Source: Bacteroidota bacterium | GTDB taxonomy: Bacteria > Bacteroidota > Bacteroidia > Bacteroidales > Porphyromonadaceae | NCBI GenBank assembly: GCA_023395395.1 | Contig: JAEWZH010000009.1 | Coordinates: forward strand, 1-31,840 | Direction: 5' to 3' | Length of the DNA stretch: 31,840 nucleotides | Part shown: positions 23,637 to 31,322 of the stretch, one piece after another | How positions within the stretch are numbered: the first letter of the stretch is position 1 | Layout: each line of letters begins with the position of its first letter | Made by a program: the position numbers and the translations under genes | The notes under the pieces: generated by a model | The model's database searches: none | What the model saw: only the letters and a program-made list of their open reading frames with translations | What the model was told of the DNA's origin: nothing

Positions 23637-26267
23637 TCAAATATCAGCGACGACCTGGGCGATTCGTTCTCCGATACCGATGGTGTATCCCTGAGAAATA
23701 AATACGACCCTATTAAATGTGTCGGCAATCACCACAAGAGGCTTGTCGATACGATTACCTAGCTCATTGTCAGTCATCACTGCCTGTTCGACACCTTGGG
23801 TATCCTTGCCCCAAACAGCTTGTGGCAGAAGCGCTTGCAGTTCGGGAGTTGGTTCATTGGCAAGTACAATCACAGGGAGAGGGAGCTTGCCATCCTTACC
23901 GACAATCGCTTTCATATCACGGAGGATATGGTCGGTAGGTTCGTGGTGTGCACGACCGATGATGAGCACATAGTAACCTCTTCCGGTAGTACTGATTATC
24001 GACTTCTCGGACTGTGTCGCTAAGTCGTAGTAGAGCGATTCGGCATTGAGACTCCCAATCACACTTACAGCCATATCGTCACGGTCAAAAACCAAAGGGG
24101 TCACCTCTCCGCAAGTTTGTTTACGGAAACCAAGTAGCACCGTACCGTCAGCCAAACGATTACCGGTGAGGAGGTAATTTTTGTCATAAAGCAGCGAAGA
24201 ACCCGAAATCTCATTGTACGGAGTTTGCCAGTCAAAGCCGTAGGTGGTCAGCTGTCCCTCTTCATTAACGTAGCCGACGGTGAAATTGCTCTCATACTTC
24301 GGGGTTTTGAGATAGCCCTCGCTCTTATAGCTGAGATTGAGCAGACAGTCGGCGCTCAATTCCTCCTCGCCATCGCTAAGGAATGGCAGTATCTGTGATT
24401 TGCCCTGCTCATCCTTATATACAATCACACCATTGGCGGTGTCATACTTCGCAGAAATCCCTGCAGTGCGAAGCAATCGGACGGCAAGTACGGTCAAGCT
24501 CCGAGTGTCCCCCATTTTGTATGCCCAAGTCGATGCTGGGCTCAGTACGACCTTACTAGGATTATACCTGTCATCTATCTTGAATCCTTCCAAAGTGGTT
24601 GCTATAGCCCCTGCACGCTCAGAGATTGAGGACTTATCCCACGCTACAGACGCCTTAATCTCCTCAATAGCAGCAACTAATTGTGGCTCCACAGGGTAGA
24701 GATGCTCAAGCAACACTCTAGGACAAATGAGGTCAGCATCACGCCATTGCTCTGGTGTCAGGCTCCGAGCAAGTGCATCTTTGAGCACCTGGATATTGAC
24801 ATCATGCAGGTCTTTCTCTACAAGAGAGGAGAGGAGGAGTACTGCCTCAGTCGATTTATTCTGGCTACCGGCAAAGCGGAGGAAGTCTCCAATCTCCTTG
24901 TGGTAGCCACGAGTATTGGGATATAACTGTATCAGCTTAGTACGTATATCGCCTGTGAGCTTTAGCTCGTCAGCAAGAGACTTGGCAGTCTCTTCGGTAG
25001 GGAAGGTCTCTGTATAAGCGGTGCGCACGGCATTATTCTCTGCCATGCGAGCATTATTAGCCGCCTCCATCTCCTCAGTAATCCCCTTGTCTGGGATTTG
25101 CTCTACAGGAGGAGTGAGGCGCAAATGTTGCTCGACTGGGAGGCTCTCCCATGCACCAAGCGTAAGCTCTAAAGTACTGCCCCCTTCCCTATTGGAGAGT
25201 TGCCCCATCGCCATCTCCTCCGGACTACGACCGGCCACCACTACAATATCGCCATAGCCGAGCTTCACGGATGCCTCACCCAGTCGGTTGGTAATCCTTG
25301 TGACAGCAGGGTACAGCTCAGAGTAATTGTAAATCCTAAAAGTAACTTTTACGCCCTCGACAGGTTTGCCATTCGCGTCCACGACCTTCACCATCGCCGG
25401 AGCAGTAGGGATATAATTTTCGGAAACATTGAGCTCGGTCATACTCTTATCTGCACCCAGCCACTCCTCCTTGCCATTGTACGGGCCAAAGGCTCTCGTA
25501 TGCAGAAGCATCGCACGGAGCACCGGAGCGTCAAACCAAGCATTGTCCAGCACAGGAGCCGGTTCGCTAGCCCCCATATAGTGCCAAGTGCCATCTACCC
25601 AAGCCTCCACCCAAGCATGATTGTCATCGGTGTGTGCCCACCTCGGCGTATACACTTGCCGAGCAGGGATACCTACGGTACGAAGCACAGTGGCAAAGAA
25701 AGTACTCTGCTCACCACACCTTCCAAGCGCATTTCTAAGGGTAGCCAATGGCGAAGAGGTGCGCCCATCACTCGGAGCATAGGTAATGTGCTGGTGCGCC
25801 CAATGATTGAGCTCCAACACCGCTTGCTCCATCGTCATATCCTTGACTAAGTCTCTCAGCTCCTCGTAGTACTCTACACGGAAGTTGTCGAGAATCTCAT
25901 TATTGATCCTCAATGGAAGCACAAACGCCCGCCACTGCTCCAAAGGCACATCCTTGCCCCATGGCAATTCTTCTCTAGCCTTGAGCGCAATGCGAATATT
26001 TTCGAGGTGAAAATCAGTAGAATGATCTACAATATCAGGGGTATAAGAATAAGCATAGATCCACTTCATCGCAGCCGACTCATTTGCGCTAAGAGAATCG
26101 CCAAAAGTAGGAGCAGGAATCCCTAGGTAGTCTATCTTCTCCTGAAGTGCCTTCTCAGCACTACGCACCACATCGCTAGGGAATAGCACTTCGACTTGTT
26201 GTTTTCCACTGCAGGCAGAAATGAGAAGTGCCGTAACAAACACAAAAAGAACCTTTATACGCATCAT
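23637..26267 (-). CDS. Transglutaminase-like lipoprotein
   Basis: An 876-residue lipoprotein. The start at MMRIKVLFVFVTALLISAC gives a signal with lipobox Cys at 19; the longer frame would begin with TTG and overlap the promoter. The transglutaminase-like domain spans about 150-235, with the Cys at 184 (GRCGEQSTFFATVL) and His at 217 (NHAWVEAWVDG). The usual third-residue segment reads WHYMGASEP, as in a Bacteroidota subgroup. Downstream are a beta-sandwich-like part (VKVVDANGKPVEGVKVTFRI) and a long C-terminal region without a recognised domain. Such proteins are probably periplasmic peptidases or cross-linkers; the true reaction is unknown. rpoN follows after 12 bp. Confidence 0.85.
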   Translation of the reverse strand: MMRIKVLFVFVTALLISACSGKQQVEVLFPSDVVRSAEKALQEKIDYLGIPAPTFGDSLSANESAAMKWIYAYSYTPDIVDHSTDFHLENIRIALKAREELPWGKDVPLEQWRAFVLPLRINNEILDNFRVEYYEELRDLVKDMTMEQAVLELNHWAHQHITYAPSDGRTSSPLATLRNALGRCGEQSTFFATVLRTVGIPARQVYTPRWAHTDDNHAWVEAWVDGTWHYMGASEPAPVLDNAWFDAPVLRAMLLHTRAFGPYNGKEEWLGADKSMTELNVSENYIPTAPAMVKVVDANGKPVEGVKVTFRIYNYSELYPAVTRITNRLGEASVKLGYGDIVVVAGRSPEEMAMGQLSNREGGSTLELTLGAWESLPVEQHLRLTPPVEQIPDKGITEEMEAANNARMAENNAVRTAYTETFPTEETAKSLADELKLTGDIRTKLIQLYPNTRGYHKEIGDFLRFAGSQNKSTEAVLLLSSLVEKDLHDVNIQVLKDALARSLTPEQWRDADLICPRVLLEHLYPVEPQLVAAIEEIKASVAWDKSSISERAGAIATTLEGFKIDDRYNPSKVVLSPASTWAYKMGDTRSLTVLAVRLLRTAGISAKYDTANGVIVYKDEQGKSQILPFLSDGEEELSADCLLNLSYKSEGYLKTPKYESNFTVGYVNEEGQLTTYGFDWQTPYNEISGSSLLYDKNYLLTGNRLADGTVLLGFRKQTCGEVTPLVFDRDDMAVSVIGSLNAESLYYDLATQSEKSIISTTGRGYYVLIIGRAHHEPTDHILRDMKAIVGKDGKLPLPVIVLANEPTPELQALLPQAVWGKDTQGVEQAVMTDNELGNRIDKPLVVIADTFNRVVFISQGYTIGIGERIAQVVADI

Positions 26268-26297
26268 ACTATACCTACTACTTAATATTCGACTGCC

Positions 26298-26305
26298 CAA
26301 ATCTA
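26298..26305 (-). promoter_or_regulatory. Putative -7 element for the transglutaminase-rpoN unit
   Basis: The minus strand reads TAGATTTG, matching TAnnTTTG, about 30 bp upstream of the chosen ATG. No clear -33 box. It shows that chromosomal sequence extends at least this far right. Confidence 0.4.
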
Positions 26306-26408
26306 CACATTTTTTGGGATAGTAATAGGCACTAATCGATTACCTTGAATCCGGCACTTGTGATCGGAATGTGCCCCTGCTTGTTTTTTGAAAATCAGAA
26401 AGCTACAA

Positions 26409-26501
26409 ATGGAAGAAAGGGAAACACTACCCGAATGGCTGTATCGGATTGCATGCATCTGTATGCTTTCCTTTTCGATGAAAGCAGAGGGAAAAGCCTA
26501 A
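26409..26501 (+). CDS. Possible 30-residue ORF, doubtful
   Basis: ATG to TAA, starting MEERETLPEWLYRIACICML with a short hydrophobic centre. It has no recognised relative, promoter or ribosome-binding support. Listed only because it lies in an otherwise empty junction. Confidence 0.12.
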   Translation: MEERETLPEWLYRIACICMLSFSMKAEGKA

Positions 26502-26703
26502 AAAGACAGGGAGGAAGATTCTCTCTAACAGAGCCACTTCATACCATTTCGACGCCAAAAGTATCCACTTAACAGAAATGGGGTAAATAGTATATGTCGG
26601 TTCGTTATTTTCGCATCGAAACAGGATTTTTCCCCTCGGAAGAAATTCGGGGGACAGAGAGAAATGGCAGGGATTCCCTTCTGAAAACAGATAGGTTTTA
26701 CTT

Positions 26704-26783
26704 ATACATTTGCCTGCGACTTCCTGCTGTTTCCCTTGATTTCATCAGGTCTGGCAACAAGGATTTCGACTGCATACATTTGC
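26704..26783 (+). promoter_or_regulatory. Two ATACATTTGC sites, promoter or att-like
   Basis: ATACATTTGC occurs at 26704-26713 and again at 26774-26783, exactly 70 bp apart. Both contain TAnnTTTG, so the second is a good -7 element for the helix-turn-helix pair, with the ATG 42 bp downstream. The sequence is also one base from GTAnnTTTGC, the target core of CTnDOT-type integrases. Confidence 0.4.
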
Positions 26784-26824
26784 ATCAAAAGACAAAAACA
26801 GAGTAACAAAAACAGCATCCCAAT

Positions 26825-27103
26825 ATGAGATTTACCGCCATCGACTCCTCCGCTTGGGAGGAACTGAAAAAGAGCATCGAAGAACTCGCTCTTTGCATGA
26901 GAGAACATTTCGGCACGAAGCCCGAACTTCCCGACCTGTTCCACAACGGGGACGTGTGCCGAATACTCAACATCAGCAAACGAACGCTCCAGCACTATCG
27001 GGACACTTCCGTGCTGCCCTTTATCCAAATCGGGCATAAATGCTATTACATACGTGAGGATGTGGAAGCACTCCTCGAAAAGTCAAACCGAAAGATACAA
27101 TGA
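26825..27103 (+). CDS. Small helix-turn-helix protein, excisionase type (first of pair)
   Basis: 92 residues. The N-terminal 40 residues are helical (WEELKKSIEELALCMREHF). They are followed by a winged-helix or MerR-like HTH: LFHNGDVCRILNISKRTLQH, then YRDTSVLPFIQIGHKCYYIR and EDVEALLEK. This is the excisionase/HTH_17 pattern of small proteins in Bacteroides conjugative elements, where such proteins act as directionality factors or regulators. It overlaps the next gene by 4 bp (27100-27103, ATGA), so translation is coupled. Family is well supported; the excisionase role is inferred from context. Confidence 0.82.
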   Translation: MRFTAIDSSAWEELKKSIEELALCMREHFGTKPELPDLFHNGDVCRILNISKRTLQHYRDTSVLPFIQIGHKCYYIREDVEALLEKSNRKIQ

Positions 27104-27399
27104 CTATGGAACACGAAATCGTAAACAAAGAAACGCCCGAGATGAAAGAACTCATTTCGAACATCAGAGAAGTAAGTAAACGTATTCGGGAAATTGCCCA
27201 AACGCACCGTCCGCTCTTCGGGGGAGAAATCTACCTCACGGGGCGAGAGGTCTGCGAACACCTTTTCGTTAGTCCTCGCACTTTGCAGGACTATCGGGAC
27301 AAGGGCATTGTCCCCTACACCCAAATCGCAGGGAAAATACTCTACCGACTCTCAGACATAAACCGATTACTGCAAGAGAACTATCACTTAGCTCTATAG
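27100..27399 (+). CDS. Small helix-turn-helix protein, excisionase type (second of pair)
   Basis: 99 residues, a paralogue in layout of the preceding gene: an N-terminal helix (MKELISNIREVSKRIREIAQ), then YLTGREVCEHLFVSPRTLQD and YRDKGIVPYTQIAGKILYRL, ending in DINRLLQENY. The shared pattern TLQ-x-YRD...P-x-x-QI-x-x-K marks the two as duplicates. A second ATG two codons in (27106) is an alternative start. Its stop overlaps the stop of the convergent outer-membrane gene inside the palindrome CTATAG (27394-27399). It is probably a DNA-binding partner in excision or element regulation. Confidence 0.82.
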   Translation: MTMEHEIVNKETPEMKELISNIREVSKRIREIAQTHRPLFGGEIYLTGREVCEHLFVSPRTLQDYRDKGIVPYTQIAGKILYRLSDINRLLQENYHLAL

Positions 27400-30072
27400 G
27401 GTATAGCGCAAAGATAAAAGGATATTTCCCGGAATTCTCCGATACAGTGTAGAGGATTGATATGAAGGTGTAAGAGTGTTCCTTATCCAATCGTTATTCT
27501 TCAAATGAAAAATGTTTTCTCCCGATAACTGCAAATCAAACTTCTTCCAACAATATCTTATTTTGAAATCCAAATCAAAGAAATTGTGAGAAGTAAGATT
27601 CTCTCGTATTCTCGATGCTTTACCTGTTACAGAGATGTGCAACTTATCGATATTGGAAAACAATGATAACCAGCCTCCAAATTCCTCTTTCCAAGCACTC
27701 ATATCGCTTTGGATGAATTTCTGGTTCAATCTATCATAATTAATCTCAACCTCAAAGTTGATGGGGACTTTTCGGTAACGAGACTGAAGAGCAATTCGTC
27801 CTATAATGCCGTGTACCTGCAACTTATCCAACAAGTCATTCCTCTTAAGGTAGAGCGAGGTATTCGCATAGGAGAGGGTGGACTTTAAGTCTATTGATGA
27901 GGAACCAAGTCCTTTGGTTACACTGATATTGGTATGGAAATCATCCCGTTTCCCTCCATTTTCATAATAATTCTCGGTCAACAGTCCTTTATTTTTAGTT
28001 ACAGACAATGCCTCATCTCGAGCAGACTCATAACGTAAGAAAGCAAAGAAAAAAAGTCTACGGAACAAACTTACATAGTGATACTGCGCATCTGCCTTCA
28101 GTTTTCGAGCAAAGGGTTGAGTCATTTGTGAAGGTAATCTAAACCCTCTATAATCACTAATCCACATCGCTCTCGAATACGATGCTGCGGAAGATGGTGC
28201 TATAGCATAAGAAGAAGATAATGTTAGGCTATGTCGAGAAGAGAAATGAAACCCAACAGTTCCTCGGGGTTCTATGGCTTTAATTGTCGAACGTGTCACT
28301 TGTATGGGAGATTGCGATAGACCATATGATGCAAAATATACCCCGCCATCATATTGAAAGAATCCCTCATTTTTGAAGATGGAAACATATCCTTTGAATG
28401 CATTTAGTAGGGAAGTTTCCCCTACTTTCAATGGTGGATTCAAATTCAAGTAATATTCATCCTGTTCCTTCTGTTTTTTGTATGAAAATTCAGCTTTTAA
28501 GAATGTATTTTCGGCAATTGGATAACTTCCCCCTACATATGTATAGATTTGGGTGTATGCATCTGCTCTTTCCGAATGATTGAGATGCAAATAGTCATTT
28601 GAACTCTGTTTTATACTTTCGAAAGGCAATAGCCATTGATTGGCTTGAATCTTTTGTGCTTTTCTATTTCGACTGAATTCAAACGTTCCTCCCAAGAACA
28701 GAAGCCCTTTTCCAACTATCTGTTTTGCTTCAATATCCTGCCGAATGGAAAAATCCCTATTTGTCAAATCCTCACGAGCAGACAACAACTTCTCTCCAAA
28801 ATGGTTGATATATTTATCGACGGACTTATGCGTATAGAGGTCTCCTTGTGTCTTTGTCAATAGAGAAAACGAAGAAGAAGGAATCCAACGATGGGCAATA
28901 CGCTGGGAAAAGAACCGATTCTCATTCTTGAAATCAAACTGTGATGAATTGGAGAAGCTGTTTTCCAAAAGGGTATATCTTTCCTCACTGAAAGAATTTC
29001 CAGCAGAAATTCCGTGGTTGTATAGGGTGGATGAGGTCAATCTGTATTGCTTGGTTGGTTGCCAAGTGATGCCAATATTGGCAAGTTGTCCTGCCCTCTG
29101 ATTTTCGTTGTCTGGTGGTAGTATTAAACGTTGTTCTCCTGAAGATAATGCCACTTCTTTTATTTCTCCTCCGAAGGAATTGATATCTAATGTATTCGTA
29201 ATAAAGTCAGCTGCGGAGATAAAAGACTCTCCTGTATTATTAGCTCCCAGTGTTGTACTTATGGAAAGTTTGGGCAATAAGGATATGATAGAAGCCTTGG
29301 TATTGTATTTATTTTGCCAACCTCCGCCTCCTTCTCCCCAGCCATTTATCTTGACTTTACTTTTAGACTTCAGATTCAAAGCTTGCTGTTTTACTCCTCG
29401 ATGACTGTTTGCAATGTCTCCATCGTCATAGTTGTCAATTAGTTCTACCTGCTCGGCAAAGTCTGCGGAGAGGGTATTCATAGTTACTCCTGAAGATGAC
29501 GATAGAATGTCCTCGCCATTAACTAATACTTTTCCGATGGCTTTTCCTTGGTAAGAAACATTCCCTGATTTATCCAGCTCCATTCCCGGCATTTTGCGAA
29601 TTACATCTCCAAGACTGCGGTCACTACCCGTAGCGAAATTTCTGCTATTGAAAACCAGTGTATCGCCTTTTGCAAAGACATCAGGCGTTTTACCTATTAC
29701 AACGACTTCATCTAAATTTTTGAGAGAAGGAGACAAGTGTATTTTTAAGGGCTTCTGTGTTGAGGATAGAGATATTTTCTTTCTGTAAGAAGAATACCCC
29801 ATACATCGAATGTGAATCCAACGAATGTCGGGTTGTGAGGAAAGTTTGTCTATGATAAAGTGTCCCCCGTCATCAGTTATGGCATAAGACAATCCCTTGC
29901 GAGATAGACTGTCGGAAGATATAACAACACTTGCATAAGATATAGGGACATTTTTTTCATCAGAAACAATCCCTTGTATTGCCACTGTTTGAGCGTGTAA
30001 TAAACACTTCCCGAACAATAGCAACACAAGGAAAAGTCCTCGAAGGATTCGAAAGACTGAAAGGTTTCTCAT
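27394..30072 (-). CDS. TonB-receptor-like outer-membrane beta-barrel protein
   Basis: 892 residues. A signal peptide ends about residue 27 (LLLFGKCLLHAQ). A carboxypeptidase-D regulatory-like domain covers about 30-115 (IQGIVSDEKNVPISYASVVI). DEVVVIGK at 121-128 leads into a plug-like domain to about 230 (DVIRKMPGMELDKSGNVSYQ, GKVLVNGEDIL). The rest is a beta-barrel with alternating aromatic strands, ending in LLSLRYTL. This is the shorter TonB-dependent/OMP_b-brl_3 type, not SusC. The substrate is unknown. It overlaps the GLPGLI gene by 4 bp (30069-30072), so the two act together. It is AT-rich compared with the chromosome to the left. Confidence 0.85.
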   Translation of the reverse strand: MRNLSVFRILRGLFLVLLLFGKCLLHAQTVAIQGIVSDEKNVPISYASVVISSDSLSRKGLSYAITDDGGHFIIDKLSSQPDIRWIHIRCMGYSSYRKKISLSSTQKPLKIHLSPSLKNLDEVVVIGKTPDVFAKGDTLVFNSRNFATGSDRSLGDVIRKMPGMELDKSGNVSYQGKAIGKVLVNGEDILSSSSGVTMNTLSADFAEQVELIDNYDDGDIANSHRGVKQQALNLKSKSKVKINGWGEGGGGWQNKYNTKASIISLLPKLSISTTLGANNTGESFISAADFITNTLDINSFGGEIKEVALSSGEQRLILPPDNENQRAGQLANIGITWQPTKQYRLTSSTLYNHGISAGNSFSEERYTLLENSFSNSSQFDFKNENRFFSQRIAHRWIPSSSFSLLTKTQGDLYTHKSVDKYINHFGEKLLSAREDLTNRDFSIRQDIEAKQIVGKGLLFLGGTFEFSRNRKAQKIQANQWLLPFESIKQSSNDYLHLNHSERADAYTQIYTYVGGSYPIAENTFLKAEFSYKKQKEQDEYYLNLNPPLKVGETSLLNAFKGYVSIFKNEGFFQYDGGVYFASYGLSQSPIQVTRSTIKAIEPRGTVGFHFSSRHSLTLSSSYAIAPSSAASYSRAMWISDYRGFRLPSQMTQPFARKLKADAQYHYVSLFRRLFFFAFLRYESARDEALSVTKNKGLLTENYYENGGKRDDFHTNISVTKGLGSSSIDLKSTLSYANTSLYLKRNDLLDKLQVHGIIGRIALQSRYRKVPINFEVEINYDRLNQKFIQSDMSAWKEEFGGWLSLFSNIDKLHISVTGKASRIRENLTSHNFFDLDFKIRYCWKKFDLQLSGENIFHLKNNDWIRNTLTPSYQSSTLYRRIPGNILLSLRYTL

Positions 30073-30794
30073 AGGCGGATTATCTGAACTCCACTTTCAT
30101 TGCCACCCAATTCCCTTTTGTGTCTTTCATATATTTCCTCTCTAAGTTTATCAAACTGCTCCTTCTCCATTTTCTTTCCGATAGATGGGGGAGTAATCCC
30201 TTTTATGTCCTGAACGTACTCCAACTTTTGTATTTCGTATTGTACACTCCCCATTTCTAATGCAAAAATAAGTCCGGGAAGCCCTTGATAGTACTCAGAT
30301 GGACCAATGGGAATAGGCATTTCACTACAAAACCAAGCTGTAATTACCTCGCCATCATCGGAGAGGCAAGTCGCTTTAGTACACAACTTTCCCGCAATCT
30401 CCATCTCCTCATCAGTGATACTCCATTCTATGGTATTCAGCGGAGAATGCACCAAGAAATGCTCATCAAGAATGACTTCAGAAGAAACTTTTTCCCTCTT
30501 TTTTAGATCTATATAGAAACCTCGTTCTCCAGAAACGATAAAACGCCCGTCCCTTACAGTAGCAGATGAAGTAAATCCACACTTTCCCTCTTGGTAACAG
30601 AGTACAAACGAAGTCTTTTTGCTGAGTTCTTTGAGAACGTTCTCCTGAGTTTGTTTATCCTCTATACCATAAACACTCTTGGGTATCGTATATCCTTGAG
30701 TATAAGTTGCTACCAATGTTTTAGTGCGTTCTTGAGCTATTCCCAAAAGTCCTGTTGTCATAAAGAAGAAGACTGTCAATATAGCTTTTTTCAT
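30069..30794 (-). CDS. GLPGLI-family secreted protein
   Basis: 241 residues with a signal peptide (MKKAILTVFFFMTTGLLGIAQ). The name motif is exact: QGLPGLIFALEMG with GLPGLI at 171-176, preceded by AWFCSEMPIPIGPSEYY, also typical. Five cysteines occur in the mature protein (66, 72, 138, 143, 156), so disulfides are possible. GLPGLI proteins are Bacteroidota-specific, periplasmic, of unknown function, and often next to TonB-receptor-like genes, as here with a 4-bp overlap. The ATG lies only a few bases after the T-tract of a strong hairpin, so expression may depend on read-through. Confidence 0.88.
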   Translation of the reverse strand: MKKAILTVFFFMTTGLLGIAQERTKTLVATYTQGYTIPKSVYGIEDKQTQENVLKELSKKTSFVLCYQEGKCGFTSSATVRDGRFIVSGERGFYIDLKKREKVSSEVILDEHFLVHSPLNTIEWSITDEEMEIAGKLCTKATCLSDDGEVITAWFCSEMPIPIGPSEYYQGLPGLIFALEMGSVQYEIQKLEYVQDIKGITPPSIGKKMEKEQFDKLREEIYERHKRELGGNESGVQIIRL

Positions 30795-30798
30795 AACA

Positions 30799-30862
30799 GA
30801 TAAAAAATAAACTCAAAGCCTCTATGGTGAAAACATATGTTTATCCAGGATAGAGGCTTTGA
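30799..30862 (-). terminator. Terminator or attenuator before the GLPGLI gene
   Basis: TCAAAGCCTCTAT (30813-30825) pairs perfectly with ATAGAGGCTTTGA (30850-30862), a 13-bp stem. The 24-nt loop contains the palindrome AAACATATGTTT. On the minus strand GTTTATTTTTTATC follows directly and the GLPGLI ATG comes a few bases later. It would end most transcripts of the small secreted-protein gene and let some continue into GLPGLI. Confidence 0.75.
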
Positions 30863-30890
30863 ACCAGAGTTACATATCAAAGAGCCATCG

Positions 30891-31145
30891 TTATTTTTTC
30901 TCTACAACAATTACGACAATCTCTATTTTCTTTCCTATAACCACGTTACCTTTGTCATCTACAATGACAACATCAACTTCTTTGACTATAACGACAACTT
31001 GCTTGTCCTGTGCAACCTGCGTTTCCGAAGCGTTTACCACGTTTTCAGAAGGTATGACAAGACTTTCAACAGTCGTTGCTCCTGCTTTGGGAGCAAAACA
31101 CATAGCCGCAATTACCACGACAAATAAAGTAAGAAATTTTTTCAT
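30891..31145 (-). CDS. Small secreted valine-rich protein
   Basis: 84 residues. I start at MKKFLTLFVVVIAAMCFAPK (ATG 31143-31145); the longer frame adds a non-family leader that includes the promoter. A signal peptide with cleavage near AGA-TT (23/24) leaves about 61 residues. The C-terminal 37 are dense in Val/Ile alternating with charged residues (KQVVVIVKEVDVVIVDDKGN, then VVIGKKIEIVVIVVEKK), a pattern for two to four beta strands with a DDKGN turn. No family is recognised. It could be a self-assembling secreted peptide or a cell-surface subunit. It is upstream of GLPGLI across an attenuator-like hairpin. Confidence 0.65.
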   Translation of the reverse strand: MKKFLTLFVVVIAAMCFAPKAGATTVESLVIPSENVVNASETQVAQDKQVVVIVKEVDVVIVDDKGNVVIGKKIEIVVIVVEKK

Positions 31146-31212
31146 AACCTTGTTGTTTTTTAAGTGTAACATTTTTATTTCAGAAAGACACTCACTATCC
31201 TTCTTTCGTCTT

Positions 31213-31244
31213 GAAAGGTATAAATAATGATAGGAATATGCAAG
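31213..31244 (-). promoter_or_regulatory. Putative promoter for the small secreted protein
   Basis: The minus strand has TACCTTTC (31213-31220), 7 of 8 bases with TAnnTTTG as ideal. CTTG (31241-31244) lies 20 bp upstream as a 3-of-4 match to -33. The ATG is about 68 bp downstream. Confidence 0.45.
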
Positions 31245-31322
31245 TGTTTCGGAGAAAAACCAACACAAAATCATAAATTATTGTGATGAATTTTGTTGTT
31301 TTATAATATTGAATACCTATTT

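Larger units (their letters stand above)
26268..26824. other. Non-coding junction between chromosome and mobile-element genes
   Basis: About 557 bases without a supported gene. The left part belongs to the transglutaminase promoter; the right part is the leader of the helix-turn-helix pair. The left end of the mobile element probably lies here, but I found no direct repeat that fixes it. There is no tRNA gene. Confidence 0.55.

Noticed and set aside
25200..25850. 216-codon open frame antisense to the transglutaminase-like gene
   Set aside because: Antisense to the catalytic Cys/His region and rich in His/Arg with no family pattern.
23637..26267. tRNA gene as integration target near the element
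   Set aside because: No cloverleaf or CCA-like end was seen on either side of the junction.
26594..26806. 70-codon frame before the helix-turn-helix pair
   Set aside because: It crosses both ATACATTTGC sites and has no recognisable sequence; more likely leader DNA.
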